Below, in pieces: positions 35,402 to 44,149 of a DNA stretch of 58,912 bases. Within the stretch, counting starts at the first letter, position 1. Every line of letters starts with the position of its first letter. Position numbers and translations under genes: made by a program. Where the stretch lies: assembly GCA_009377835.1 (NCBI GenBank), contig WHTG01000001.1:1-58912 (forward strand), written 5' to 3'. The stretch is from Nitriliruptorales bacterium. GTDB lineage: Bacteria > Actinomycetota > Nitriliruptoria > Euzebyales > Egibacteraceae. The notes below the pieces were generated by a model that ran no database searches, was not told where the DNA came from, and saw only the letters and a program-made list of their open reading frames with translations.

Positions 35402-35435
35402 ACGAAGGGGCGACCCTACGGGGCCGCCCCTTCGT
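35402..35435. terminator. Bidirectional hairpin terminator
   Basis: A perfect 11-bp stem (CGAAGGGGCG extended by one A/T pair) with a 12-base loop that itself can pair CCC/GGG. It lies between the convergent CmpX-like and GNAT genes. The GNAT stop codon falls inside the hairpin, so it can end both transcripts. Confidence 0.75.
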
Positions 35436-35931
35436 CGTCGTCGTCGAGTTCCAACGCGTAGCCCTGGTAGCGCACTCCGGGCGCCGGCTCGTGGTCCAGC
35501 TTCGGTTCGCGCTGAAAACCCATGCTCTCTGTCAACTCCCGAAGGGCCGCCATCTCCTGCGTCGTGGTCAGGACGAGACGGGCTTTGCCAACTTCGCGAG
35601 CGCGTTCGACGCAGTGTTCCATCAGGGCACGGCCGACGCCGCAGCCCCGCTGCTCCGGAGGGACTGCCAGCAACCGCACGCCGGCTGTGCCCTCCCGAGC
35701 GCCTCGCCATCCGCTGAACATCGTGACGGACCCGACGAGCTCGCCGTGATGTTCCGCGACGATGAGCTCCGCATCGCCGAGACGGCCGCGAACATTGGCG
35801 ATGTCGTTGGCGAACGTCGACCAGGCGTCGGGCGACATGTGCGCCGCGTATTCGGCGTACGCATCCACGATGAGCGACGCAACCGCGTCCAGCTCGTCGT
35901 CGCGGGCGACGCGCATCATGTAGTCGGTCAT
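35416..35931 (-). CDS. GNAT-family N-acetyltransferase
   Basis: A 171-residue acetyltransferase fold. AEHHGELVGSVTMF forms the central strands, VRLLAVPPEQRGCGVGRALMEHCVERAREVG is motif A with the acetyl-CoA-binding RGCGVGRA loop, and RELTESMGFQREP is the C-terminal part. The acceptor is unknown. The start is uncertain: the ATG at 35931 is used, while an ATG pair at 35919/35916 is possible. It is divergent from qcrC. The stop lies in the terminator hairpin shared with the neighbour. Confidence 0.82.
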   Translation of the reverse strand: MTDYMMRVARDDELDAVASLIVDAYAEYAAHMSPDAWSTFANDIANVRGRLGDAELIVAEHHGELVGSVTMFSGWRGAREGTAGVRLLAVPPEQRGCGVGRALMEHCVERAREVGKARLVLTTTQEMAALRELTESMGFQREPKLDHEPAPGVRYQGYALELDDDDEGAAP

Positions 35932-36066
35932 GCCAGCCGCCGCCGAGGGGCCGCGGGTGCGGGAGAATCTGATGTCGTGGTCACAATTCGAGTGTAGAGG
36001 CGATCGCGAAACGGACATTGGCGACGCATGGTAGAAACGGCGCGCGCCGAGACAGAAAGGCCGGCG

Positions 36067-36903
36067 ATGCCGCGCAAAGTCGGCCCCCTCACGGGGTGGT
36101 TTGTGGTTGCGGCGATTGCGCTTGTCGCCTGGTCGCGGCTCGCGCAGGCGGACGCCGCGGACCAGGCTCTGACGGCCGAGCAACGCCAGACGGCGGAAAC
36201 CATCTACGCCAACCAATGCGCCACCTGTCACGGCTCCGACGGCAACGGCCTGGTGATGGAGGGCACCGATCGCCGCGCCCCCGCGCTCAACGGGAACCCG
36301 GAGGTCACCGTGCCATACGTGGACCTGACGGTGCGGGTCGGCAGAATGCCGCCGCCCGAGAGCAAGCCGTTCGACAACCGCGCGCGGCACGTGCTGTACG
36401 ACGACGAACAGCGTCGCGCACTCGTGCTCTACCTCGCTGAACGCTTTGATCTGGCGGGCGCGATCCCGGAGCCGCCAGAGGGGGACGCGGCCGAGGGTCG
36501 GCAGATCTACGCGGCCAACTGCGCGCAGTGCCACGGCTCCACCGGCGCGGGTGGGGTCGCCGGTGCGGGTGCGTGGACGCCGCCGGTGGTCACCCAGGGC
36601 CCCGTGGCCGTCGCGGAGGCGATCCGCGAGGGACCGTTCGAGATGCCGCGGTTCGGCCCGGAGCAGATCAGCGACAAGGAGATCGGGGACGTCGCCGCCT
36701 TCCTCCAAGAAGTCGCCGCAGAACAGGGAACCCTGCTCGGACTCGTCGAGTTGAATCCTGTCTACGCCTCCGGGTTCGCCTTTCTGATGGCACTGGTGGT
36801 CCTCGTCTCGGCCCTGTGGGTGGCGGGGCGCCCGACGCTGTTCCCCGACAGCGATCCGCCCAGGGACTCGGACGCCGGCGAACACCAGGGGGAGAACAGA
36901 TGA
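36067..36903 (+). CDS. qcrC: Cytochrome bc complex diheme cytochrome c subunit (QcrC)
   Basis: A 278-residue membrane-anchored diheme cytochrome c, the actinobacterial replacement for cytochrome c1. An N-terminal hydrophobic segment (WFVVAAIALVAW) serves as signal or anchor. Two heme motifs CATCH and CAQCH each open a c-type domain with downstream Met ligands (RMPPPES, EMPRFG). A C-terminal helix (GFAFLMALVVLVSALWVAG) anchors the protein. It receives electrons from the Rieske protein and passes them to cytochrome aa3 oxidase. The ATG at 36067 follows GAAAGG; an ATG at 36028 lacks a ribosome site. Its stop overlaps the start of qcrA. Confidence 0.92.
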   Translation: MPRKVGPLTGWFVVAAIALVAWSRLAQADAADQALTAEQRQTAETIYANQCATCHGSDGNGLVMEGTDRRAPALNGNPEVTVPYVDLTVRVGRMPPPESKPFDNRARHVLYDDEQRRALVLYLAERFDLAGAIPEPPEGDAAEGRQIYAANCAQCHGSTGAGGVAGAGAWTPPVVTQGPVAVAEAIREGPFEMPRFGPEQISDKEIGDVAAFLQEVAAEQGTLLGLVELNPVYASGFAFLMALVVLVSALWVAGRPTLFPDSDPPRDSDAGEHQGENR

Positions 36904-37772
36904 ACAGAGGTGAGAACCGGCCGCGGCCGCTGGAGATCATCGAGCGGCGCGATCCCCCCACGAGCTCGATCAACGACAGCATCGTGACGTTGACAGCCAT
37001 CGGTGCCGGCGCCTTCGCGCTGCTGTTCGCGGTCAGCCTCCTCGCGGGCGGCCCGGTGCAGCTGTATGGAGGTGCGCTGGCCGCTGCGTTGATGCTGCTC
37101 GCAGTTGCGGTGCGGCGCTTCTTCACAGGGCGGTACCCGGACGTCACCGCGGTCGAGCCACGCGACGAGCCCGCTACGGGCGGTGCGGGGGTTTCCGTCG
37201 CCGATGTCGAGCCGGTGAGCCCGCGCCGGTCGTTTCTCACTCGAGCCCTCATCGCCGCAACGGGCTTGCTCGGATTGTCGCTCCTGGCCCCCGTCGCGTC
37301 ATTGGGCCCGTCGCCGGGCGACACGCTCCGGCGCACGAAATGGGCACGTGGAGTCCGACTCGTCACGGGCGAGGGAGATCCGGTTCGACCGGCCGATGTG
37401 GCAACAGGCGGACTCGCCAGCATCTGGCCTGAGAAGGGGATCGGTCATGAGCGCTCCTCGGTGCTCCTCATTCGGCTGCAGCAACCCCCCGGCTCGCCGA
37501 CGCGTATCGAGTGGGTCGTCGACGATCTCGTCGCGTACTCCAAGGTCTGCACGCACGCCGGGTGCCCGGTCGCGCTGTACCGGGAACGTGACAACGCCCT
37601 GTTCTGCCCTTGCCACCAGTCAACGTTCGATCCCGCGCGCGGGGCACAGCCGACGTTTGGTCCCGCTGCTCGCAGCCTGCCGCAGCTGCCGCTGGGCTTG
37701 GACGGCGAGGGCTACCTCGTGGCACTCGGTGACTTCGAGGCGCAGGTCGGCCCTGCGCTGCCGCGGGGTTGA
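36900..37772 (+). CDS. qcrA: Rieske iron-sulfur subunit (QcrA)
   Basis: A 290-residue Rieske protein. Three hydrophobic segments lie near the N-terminus (about 30-48, 52-70 and 112-132), as in actinobacterial QcrA, unlike the single helix of proteobacterial forms. The third is preceded by SPRRSFLTRA, a twin-arginine signal expected for Tat insertion of a folded cluster domain. The 2Fe-2S ligands are in CTHAGCPV and CPCHQST. The ATG overlaps the qcrC stop (ATGA). A 26-codon ORF made of two repeats separates it from qcrB. Confidence 0.93.
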   Translation: MNRGENRPRPLEIIERRDPPTSSINDSIVTLTAIGAGAFALLFAVSLLAGGPVQLYGGALAAALMLLAVAVRRFFTGRYPDVTAVEPRDEPATGGAGVSVADVEPVSPRRSFLTRALIAATGLLGLSLLAPVASLGPSPGDTLRRTKWARGVRLVTGEGDPVRPADVATGGLASIWPEKGIGHERSSVLLIRLQQPPGSPTRIEWVVDDLVAYSKVCTHAGCPVALYRERDNALFCPCHQSTFDPARGAQPTFGPAARSLPQLPLGLDGEGYLVALGDFEAQVGPALPRG

Positions 37773-37773
37773 C

Positions 37774-37854
37774 ATGCCGCCTCAAGCAGCGACAGCCGTA
37801 GGCGGCGGAACAGCACCGCCTCAAGCAGCGACAGCCGTAGGCGGTGACACGTGA
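37774..37854 (+). CDS. 26-residue repeat mini-ORF between qcrA and qcrB
   Basis: A complete small frame: ATG two bases after the qcrA stop, and a stop (TGA) that overlaps the qcrB GTG as GTGA. The peptide is almost two copies of a 13-residue unit, PPQAATAVGGGTA then PPQAATAVGGDT. The DNA repeat is 29 bases with a 39-bp period, exactly 13 codons, so the frame is preserved. The perfect fit to both neighbours suggests at least a translational-coupling role, bridging qcrA to qcrB. No family is recognised. Confidence 0.5.
   Translation: MPPQAATAVGGGTAPPQAATAVGGDT
37777..37844. repeat. Two tandem 29-bp repeats (39-bp period) with terminal inverted ends
   Basis: Copies at 37777-37805 and 37816-37844 are identical. 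Each begins CCGCCT and ends AGGCGG, so each can fold into a hairpin with a six-base stem and a 17-base loop. They occupy nearly the whole gap between qcrA and qcrB. They may be copies of a dispersed intergenic element; only two are seen in this window. Confidence 0.85.
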
Positions 37855-39275
37855 CGCCGTTGTTCGCCTGGCTGTTCGACACGCTCGACGAGCGTCTGGG
37901 CTTGCGCTCGCCAAGCCGCAAGGCCGCGAACAAGGTGTTTCCGCACAACTGGTCGTTCCTGCTCGGCGAGATAGCACTGTTCGCGCTCGTCGTGCTCGTG
38001 CTGACCGGCGTCTTCCTGACGATGTTCTACCGGCCGTCGATCGAAGCGGTGACCTACAACGGCTCGTTCGAGTTGTACCGCGGCACGACCCAACCGGCGG
38101 CGTTCGAATCGATCCTGCGGCTGTCGCACGACATTCCGGGGGGGCTGCTGTTCCGACGGATCCATCGGGTTGCCGCGCACCTGTTCGTGGCCGCGGGTGT
38201 CCTGCACATGCTGCGCATTCTGCTCACGGGCGCGTTCCGGCGACCGCGCGAGGTGAACTATCTGGTGGGCATAGGCCTGATCACCTTCGCCTTCGCCGCA
38301 GGATTCACCGGGTACTCGCTGCCGTACGACTCGCTGGCCGGAACGGGGATCCGGATCGCGTACTCCGAGCTGCTCAGCTTCCCGGTGGTCGGCGACAGCA
38401 TCGCGTTCTGGGTCTTCGGCGGAGATTTTCCGACCGGAGACGTCATCCCGCGCTTCTTTGTGTTCCACGTCATGGTTCTGCCGGCCATCATCATCGGCAC
38501 GCTCACCATCCACCTGCTGTTGGTCGTGCGTCAGCGCCACACGCAATTTCCGGCGCGTGGCGTCGACGGTCACCGCTTTGTCCTGGGCAAGCCCCTGTGG
38601 CCGGCGCAGTTCGCCGAGTCCGCAACGCTGATGCTGTGGGTAGGCGGTGTCCTCGCGCTGGCCTCGATTCTGGTGCCGTGGAGCGACATCACGCTCATAG
38701 GCCCGTACGTTCCCGGCGAGGTCGGCAACAACGCGCAGCCCGACTGGTACATGTTCTGGGTCGAGGGTGCGCTGCGGATCTTCCCCGCCGTCGAGTTCTC
38801 CGTGTTCAACCTGATGACGATCTCGGGACCGTTCATAGCCGGCATCCTCCTACCGGGCCTGGTCTTCACCGGGCTCGCCCTCTACCCGTTCATCGAGCGG
38901 CGGGTCTGCCGGCTCGAGGGCGAGTGGCACGTCCTGACGAATCCGCTGGAGATCCCGCTGCGCGCGGCATTCGTCGTTGGCACTTTCGGGTTCGTCCTCA
39001 TCATTTCGGCCGCGGCGACCAACGACATTCTGTCGCGGCTGACGGGTGTGCCCATCGAAGCCGCCACGTGGTTTTTCCGGATCACCGCGGTCGTCGTCCC
39101 ACCACTGGCCGCCGCGGCGGTGTACGTGTACTCCACCAGGCGCTTGCGGCGACGCGGCCGGACGGTGGCGACCAACGAACAGGACGCGATGCGGCCGTAT
39201 CTGTTCTCCGCCGGTTCCAGCGACGACGAGTCCATGGCGCGCTCCGGCTCCGAGCCGGAGCCGGAGCCGGAGTAA
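37851..39275 (+). CDS. qcrB: Cytochrome b subunit of the bc complex (QcrB)
   Basis: A 474-residue cytochrome b. Heme-ligand histidines occur in SHDIPGG/RIHRVAAHLFVAAGVLHMLR and in FFVFHVMVLPAIIIGTLTIHLLLV, with about nine helices. The quinol-site motif, PEWY in most species, appears as PDWYMFW, as in actinobacteria. The C-terminal extension beyond the core (STRRLRRRG...) ends in a Glu-Pro run. It oxidises menaquinol at the membrane and feeds the Rieske protein. The GTG start overlaps the stop of the mini-ORF by GTGA. No cytochrome oxidase gene is nearby. Confidence 0.94.
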   Translation: MTPLFAWLFDTLDERLGLRSPSRKAANKVFPHNWSFLLGEIALFALVVLVLTGVFLTMFYRPSIEAVTYNGSFELYRGTTQPAAFESILRLSHDIPGGLLFRRIHRVAAHLFVAAGVLHMLRILLTGAFRRPREVNYLVGIGLITFAFAAGFTGYSLPYDSLAGTGIRIAYSELLSFPVVGDSIAFWVFGGDFPTGDVIPRFFVFHVMVLPAIIIGTLTIHLLLVVRQRHTQFPARGVDGHRFVLGKPLWPAQFAESATLMLWVGGVLALASILVPWSDITLIGPYVPGEVGNNAQPDWYMFWVEGALRIFPAVEFSVFNLMTISGPFIAGILLPGLVFTGLALYPFIERRVCRLEGEWHVLTNPLEIPLRAAFVVGTFGFVLIISAAATNDILSRLTGVPIEAATWFFRITAVVVPPLAAAAVYVYSTRRLRRRGRTVATNEQDAMRPYLFSAGSSDDESMARSGSEPEPEPE

Positions 39276-39403
39276 CGCGTCCTATTCGGACCCTGCGAGC
39301 GTCGTGTGATGTGAGTCTGTGTGGGCTGCTGCAACGGTGGGTAGTCCCGGCGGGGTCATAATCACCCGCCACCGCTGCTCTGACCGCGAAAGGCTCCGCC
39401 ACC

Positions 39404-40420
39404 GTGCTTCCCGATCTTGTGCTGTACGGCGGCTTCGCCGTTGTGGTCACCGTCCTGCTGGCCATCGACCTCCTCGTGGTGCACCGCGACTCCCACGAGG
39501 TCTCGCTGAAGGAGGCTGGGACCTGGTCGGCCATCTGGATCGGGTGTGCGGTCCTGTTCGGATTGTTCGTCGCGCGCTTGCACGCAGGCGTCGAGGGCGA
39601 GGACGTCACCCTGGCGTACTTCACGGGGTACGTCATCGAGAAGTCGCTGTCGGTCGACAACGTCTTCCTGTTCGTCCTGATCTTCGGGGCGCTGGCGGTG
39701 CCCAAGCATTTGCAGCACCGGGTGCTCTTCTACGGGGTCTTGGGCGCGATTGTCATGCGGACGGTGCTGATCTTCACCGGTGCTGCGCTGATCGAACGCT
39801 TCGACTGGATCCTCTACCTGTTCGGCGCCTTCCTGCTCTACACCGGCATCCAGACATGGGTGCAGCGCAACGAGCACCCCGACATCACCGACTCGAAGAT
39901 GCTCGCCCGCATCAAACGCACCTTCCCGACGACTCCGGACTACCACGGGCAGCACTTCTTCGTCCGTGTGCAGGGCCGCCTCCTGGCGACGCCGATGTTC
40001 ATCGTGTTGGTGCTCGTCGAATTCACCGACCTGATCTTCGCGATGGACTCGATCCCGGCGGTGTTCGCCGTGACGCGCGACCCGTTCATCGTCCTGACGT
40101 CGAACATCTTCGCGATTCTGGGGCTGCGGGCGCTGTACTTCCTGCTGGCGGGGGTCGCCGACAAGCTCCGCTACCTCAAGGCGGGTCTTGCCATCATCCT
40201 TGCCTACGTCGGTGTGAAACTGATCTATGAGCGTCTGCACGACGACGTCGAGGGGATCCACGCCTGGCCTGCTGTCGACCCGCTCGTCAGCCTGGCGATC
40301 ATCATGGGGATCCTCGGCGTCGCGGTCGTCGCGAGCTTGCGGCACCCGCTGGGACCAGGCGAAGAAGCACCCGCAGGTGTCGGTCCGTTCGAGCGGCATC
40401 GGGAGCGCGAGCACCGCTGA
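39404..40420 (+). CDS. TerC/Alx-family membrane protein
   Basis: A 338-residue TerC-family protein with about eight to nine helices. Family motifs are EKSLSVDNVFLFVLIF and VEFTDLIFAMDSIPAVFAVTRDPFIVLTSNIFAILGLRALYF, whose acidic residues are thought to bind metal. TerC/Alx proteins export manganese or help metallate secreted enzymes. The GTG start follows AAAGG. The 128-bp leader was checked for a yybP-ykoY manganese riboswitch; none was recognised. Confidence 0.9.
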   Translation: MLPDLVLYGGFAVVVTVLLAIDLLVVHRDSHEVSLKEAGTWSAIWIGCAVLFGLFVARLHAGVEGEDVTLAYFTGYVIEKSLSVDNVFLFVLIFGALAVPKHLQHRVLFYGVLGAIVMRTVLIFTGAALIERFDWILYLFGAFLLYTGIQTWVQRNEHPDITDSKMLARIKRTFPTTPDYHGQHFFVRVQGRLLATPMFIVLVLVEFTDLIFAMDSIPAVFAVTRDPFIVLTSNIFAILGLRALYFLLAGVADKLRYLKAGLAIILAYVGVKLIYERLHDDVEGIHAWPAVDPLVSLAIIMGILGVAVVASLRHPLGPGEEAPAGVGPFERHREREHR

Positions 40421-40441
40421 TCCGGCGCGCGGCTCGTTACC

Positions 40442-41686
40442 ATGCGCGCCGTGTCGACCACCCGTCGCGTCGTATTCCTGCTGGCTGCCGTCGTCGCGGT
40501 GGCGCTGATTGCGGCGTGGTGGACGAAAGGGCGGTGCCTGTTCGACGGCGGCTGGAGCGGCGGTGAGCAGTATCGCGGTTGGTGCTACAGCGACATCGTG
40601 CCGCTGTGGTTCGTCGAGGGGCTCGACCGCGGTGCGGTCCCCTACCTCGACCACCCGGTTGAGTACCCGGTGCTCATCGGCGCGCAGATGTGGCTCGCCG
40701 GGATCATCGTGCGCGGCGTGCTGCCAGGTGCCGGAGCGCCCGGCTTCTACACAGTCACAGTTCTGCTGAGCGCACCGCTGTACGCCACGGCGGCCGCCCT
40801 GCTGTACCGCATGGGGGTGACACCGCTGCGGGTCGCGTGGGCAGTCGCAGCACCTTCGTTCGTGGTGTACGCATTCATGAACTGGGACGCGCTGGCGGTC
40901 GCGCTGGCGGTGGTGGCGATCTACCTGCACTGGCGAGGCCGCGACGTGGGCGCCGGCATCGCGGCGGGGCTCGGCGCGGCCGCGAAGCTGTTCCCCGGCT
41001 TCCTCATTCCCATCGTCATCATCGCGCGGCTGCGGCAGGGACGGCGCAGGGACGCGGCGGGGCACTTGGGAGCCGCCGCGGCGGCGTGGCTCGTGGTCAA
41101 CGTGCCCGTCATGATCGCGGCCCCGGAGGGGTGGGCACGGTTCCTCCGGCTGAACCGGACACGCCCCGCCGACTGGGACAGCATCTGGTACTTCCTGCAG
41201 CAGGTTCGGGGCGAGCAGTTCGGGGTGTCGTGGCTTAACGTCGTGACACTGGTGCTGTTCGTCACCGGCGCCGGGGTCATCCTGCTGCTCGGCACGCGCC
41301 GGCTGGATCCCGATGAGTACTGGCGAGTCCTCCTGCCCGTGCTGTGCTGGTTCCTGCTGACCAACAAGGTGTACTCGCCGCAATTCAGCATCTGGTTGCT
41401 GCCGCTGATGGCACTCGCCCTGCCGCGCGCCGCAACCTTTGCGGCATTCGCGGTCGCCGACCTCTACGTCTTCGTCATCAGATTTCCGTTCCTCGGCGGG
41501 CGGCAGGACATCACGCCTGCGCCGGGGTACGACCTGTTCGCAGTGGCCATTCTGGTTCGCGCGGTGGTGATGCTCTGGATCATCGCCGAGACCCTCACGG
41601 CGTCACCGCCGGCGCTGCGGCCGCAACCCGCGCCATTTCGTTCGCCGCGACGTATCGACCGCGAGATGGCGATGCCGTCCGCCTGA
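40442..41686 (+). CDS. GT87-like polyprenyl-phosphate-mannose mannosyltransferase-type membrane protein
   Basis: A 414-residue polytopic membrane protein with about ten helices, resembling the actinobacterial DUF2029/GT87 mannosyltransferases (Rv0051 of M. tuberculosis by position and length). The acidic SDIVPLWF after the first helix matches the aspartate region of GT-C enzymes. It would use a lipid-linked sugar donor to build lipomannan or wall glycan. It stands 21 bases after the TerC stop and is convergent with PBP1A. In mycobacteria it lies beside ponA1, as here, but the orientation differs. Confidence 0.8.
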   Translation: MRAVSTTRRVVFLLAAVVAVALIAAWWTKGRCLFDGGWSGGEQYRGWCYSDIVPLWFVEGLDRGAVPYLDHPVEYPVLIGAQMWLAGIIVRGVLPGAGAPGFYTVTVLLSAPLYATAAALLYRMGVTPLRVAWAVAAPSFVVYAFMNWDALAVALAVVAIYLHWRGRDVGAGIAAGLGAAAKLFPGFLIPIVIIARLRQGRRRDAAGHLGAAAAAWLVVNVPVMIAAPEGWARFLRLNRTRPADWDSIWYFLQQVRGEQFGVSWLNVVTLVLFVTGAGVILLLGTRRLDPDEYWRVLLPVLCWFLLTNKVYSPQFSIWLLPLMALALPRAATFAAFAVADLYVFVIRFPFLGGRQDITPAPGYDLFAVAILVRAVVMLWIIAETLTASPPALRPQPAPFRSPRRIDREMAMPSA

Positions 41687-41723
41687 CCCCGGCGATCATG
41701 GACGTTCGGCGCGCAGCCCGCCG

Positions 41724-44099
41724 TCAGCCCCCGTCGACGACGTCCTCCGTCGGTTCCTCGGGTGGTGGCTTGCTCGGTTTCGGCTTGGGGGGCTCGGTGG
41801 GCTCGGGCTCCGGTTCCTGCGGTGGCTCTGGCGGTGGTTTCGGCTTCTTCGTCGGCTTCGGTGACGGCGAGGGCGAGGGCGACGGGGAAGGTGACGGCGA
41901 CTCGGTCTCCTCAGGGTCAGGAATGCAAAGACCCTCGCTGGATCCGTCGGACGGCTCGGAACGAATCTCGCCCTCGCCGCAGGGCTCCTCCGATGGCTGG
42001 GGGTTCACGACCTCAAGCCCGCCCGGCGGCGCCGGGAAGTCACGGACCTCCATCCCCTCCATCGCATCCCGCATGAAGGCGCCCCATGTGGCAGCAGGCA
42101 CGCTGCCGCCCGTGAACTCACCTTCCATAGGTTGGTTGTTCTTGACGTTGCCCATCCACACGGTCGCCGTCAGCTGCGGCGTGTACCCCACGAACCACGC
42201 GTCGCCGTTGCTCTGCGTCGTGCCGGTCTTCCCCGCTGCCGGCCGGTCGATGATGCTCGCGGCGACGCCGGTGCCTTGCGTGAGCACGCCGCGCAGCACG
42301 TCGGTGACGTTCAGAGCAACTGACTCGGTCAGCGCGTCGTCACCCCTGCGCTTCGCCCGGTAGATCGCGTCGCCGTCGCGCCGGACCTCTTGCACCGTGT
42401 GCGCCTTGTGGCGGGTCCCGCCGGTGGCGAAGGTCGAGTACGCCTCAGTCATCTCGACGGGCGTGACCTCCTCGGTACCGAGCACGAGTGACGGAACCGC
42501 GTCGAGGTTCCGCTTGATTCCCGCGTCTTCGGCCATCTGGCGCATGTCCTCGGGGTCGACGTCCAGGACCAGTTGCGCGTAGACGGTGTTGACGGACTTC
42601 CACGTCGCTTCGCGCAGGCTCAGGTCGCCGTAGTCCGCCAGCTCGTAGTTACTGACCTTCCACGACTCGGTCGTCTGGCGCCGCCCGAGCTTGTCGTTGA
42701 TCTCGCTCGCACTGAACTCGATCTGCGACGGGCCCTCGAAGTAGCTCTCGGGAGATTTGTTCTCTGCGATCCACGCCGCGAGAGCGAACGGCTTGAACGT
42801 GGACCCAGGCTGCCGGCCGCGGCCGACGGCCAGGTTGAGCTGGCTCCTGCCGTAGTTCTTGCCACCGACCAGCGCGCGGATCCCCCCGGAGGCGTTGTCG
42901 ACGGCGACGAGAGCCGCCGAAGGCTTGATCCCGCTGTCGATGAAGCTCTCTCTGTAGGCCGCCTCGGCCTTGTCCTGCATCCGGACGTCGAGGGTGGTCG
43001 TCACGACAAGGCCCTGGTAGATGTCATCGGCGGAGAAGTTCTTCCTGCGTGCGATGTCGTTCTCCAGCTCCTTCTTGACCATCTGCAGGAAGAACGGCGC
43101 ACGTTTGAACACCACACCCTTGGCGCGACGGGTTCGCGGCGGCCGCGCCGACAGCGATCCTGCCTTGGCGGGGTCGATCCAGCCTTTGTCCACCATCTGG
43201 TTCAGCACATAGCCGTACCGCTGGCGTGCAGCCTGGGGATTGTCCGCGGGGTCGTACGCCGAGGGCGCCGCAATGACACCTGCCAACAGGGCTGCCTGGC
43301 CCCGCGTCAGCTTGTTGGCGGGTTTGTCGAAGTACGCCTTGGCGGCAGCCTCGATGCCGTACGCGCCACGACCCCAGTAGATGGAGTTCAGATAGAACTC
43401 CATGATCTGGTCCTTTGAGAAGTTCTGTTCCAACTTGACCGCCAGCGCCGCCTCACGGACCTTGCGCAGGACCGACCTCTCCTTGTCCGTCGTGATGTTC
43501 TTTACGTACTGCTGACTGATCGTCGAACCACCCTGGCTGATCTCGCCCGCAGTGACGTTTCGCAGAGCAGCCCGGAAGATGCCGACGAAACTGACGCCCC
43601 TGTGCTCGTAGAACGCTGCGTCCTCGGCAGCGAGCACCGCCTGGACGACATGCTCTGGGAGGTTGTCGAGTTCGATGTCCTCGCGGCTGGCGTCGGCCTG
43701 CAGGGTGCCGACCTCCACGCCATTGGTGTCGAGAATCACAGTCGGTGTCGCACCGATCGCGTCGGGCAGCGGCACGGATGTGAAGAAGTAGAAGAACAGC
43801 ACCAGGCCGCCGAACCCCAGGAGCAGGACGGGCAGCGCGAGCAGCGCCGCGACGGGCCTGCGGTACCAGCGTTTGCGCGCCGGGCGCCGTGGCCGCCGGG
43901 TCTTCGCGGGCGCGCGACGGGACGACCCGCCGGAGCGGGTTGCGGCCGACCGCGAGCCCGCGGCGCCCCCGCGTGCCAGACGCCGTTTGGGAGCGGGACG
44001 TCTGGATGAGGAGCGGGAGGCAGCGGCACGAGCGCGTGCCGGCTTGCGACCACGAGATCCCGGAGAGGGCCGCCGGGGAGGCGGTGTCCTACCGGTCAT
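41724..44099 (-). CDS. ponA: Class A penicillin-binding protein PBP1A (bifunctional)
   Basis: A 791-residue bifunctional peptidoglycan synthase. A long basic Arg/Ala/Ser-rich cytoplasmic tail (residues 1-82) leads into one membrane helix (about 83-110). The GT51 transglycosylase follows: EDAAFYEH with the catalytic Glu, GGSTISQQYVKN and RKVREAALA. The transpeptidase has the nucleophile in GSTFKPF (Ser near 434), SVN and KTGTT (near 623). The C-terminus is a Ser-Pro repeat followed by Pro/Lys/Glu-rich sequence with two cysteines just before. It polymerises and cross-links peptidoglycan outside the membrane. Confidence 0.95.
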   Translation of the reverse strand: MTGRTPPPRRPSPGSRGRKPARARAAASRSSSRRPAPKRRLARGGAAGSRSAATRSGGSSRRAPAKTRRPRRPARKRWYRRPVAALLALPVLLLGFGGLVLFFYFFTSVPLPDAIGATPTVILDTNGVEVGTLQADASREDIELDNLPEHVVQAVLAAEDAAFYEHRGVSFVGIFRAALRNVTAGEISQGGSTISQQYVKNITTDKERSVLRKVREAALAVKLEQNFSKDQIMEFYLNSIYWGRGAYGIEAAAKAYFDKPANKLTRGQAALLAGVIAAPSAYDPADNPQAARQRYGYVLNQMVDKGWIDPAKAGSLSARPPRTRRAKGVVFKRAPFFLQMVKKELENDIARRKNFSADDIYQGLVVTTTLDVRMQDKAEAAYRESFIDSGIKPSAALVAVDNASGGIRALVGGKNYGRSQLNLAVGRGRQPGSTFKPFALAAWIAENKSPESYFEGPSQIEFSASEINDKLGRRQTTESWKVSNYELADYGDLSLREATWKSVNTVYAQLVLDVDPEDMRQMAEDAGIKRNLDAVPSLVLGTEEVTPVEMTEAYSTFATGGTRHKAHTVQEVRRDGDAIYRAKRRGDDALTESVALNVTDVLRGVLTQGTGVAASIIDRPAAGKTGTTQSNGDAWFVGYTPQLTATVWMGNVKNNQPMEGEFTGGSVPAATWGAFMRDAMEGMEVRDFPAPPGGLEVVNPQPSEEPCGEGEIRSEPSDGSSEGLCIPDPEETESPSPSPSPSPSPSPKPTKKPKPPPEPPQEPEPEPTEPPKPKPSKPPPEEPTEDVVDGG

Positions 44100-44149
44100 T
44101 CCCCCGATTGTGCCACTGCGCGCGGGTAGTCACCCACATACGCCTTCGG

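Noticed and set aside
37777-37844. Tandem repeats between qcrA and qcrB as a CRISPR array
   Set aside because: There are only two repeats, the 10-bp spacing is far too short for spacers, and no cas gene is present.
39276-39403. yybP-ykoY manganese riboswitch before terC
   Set aside because: TerC genes often have this riboswitch, but the conserved internal-loop sequences were not found and the leader is short.
39362-41383. Very long minus-strand frame (673 codons) opposite terC and the GT87 gene
   Set aside because: It spans two well-recognised plus-strand genes and their junction, and is dominated by Arg, His, Asp and Gln, a typical antisense composition.
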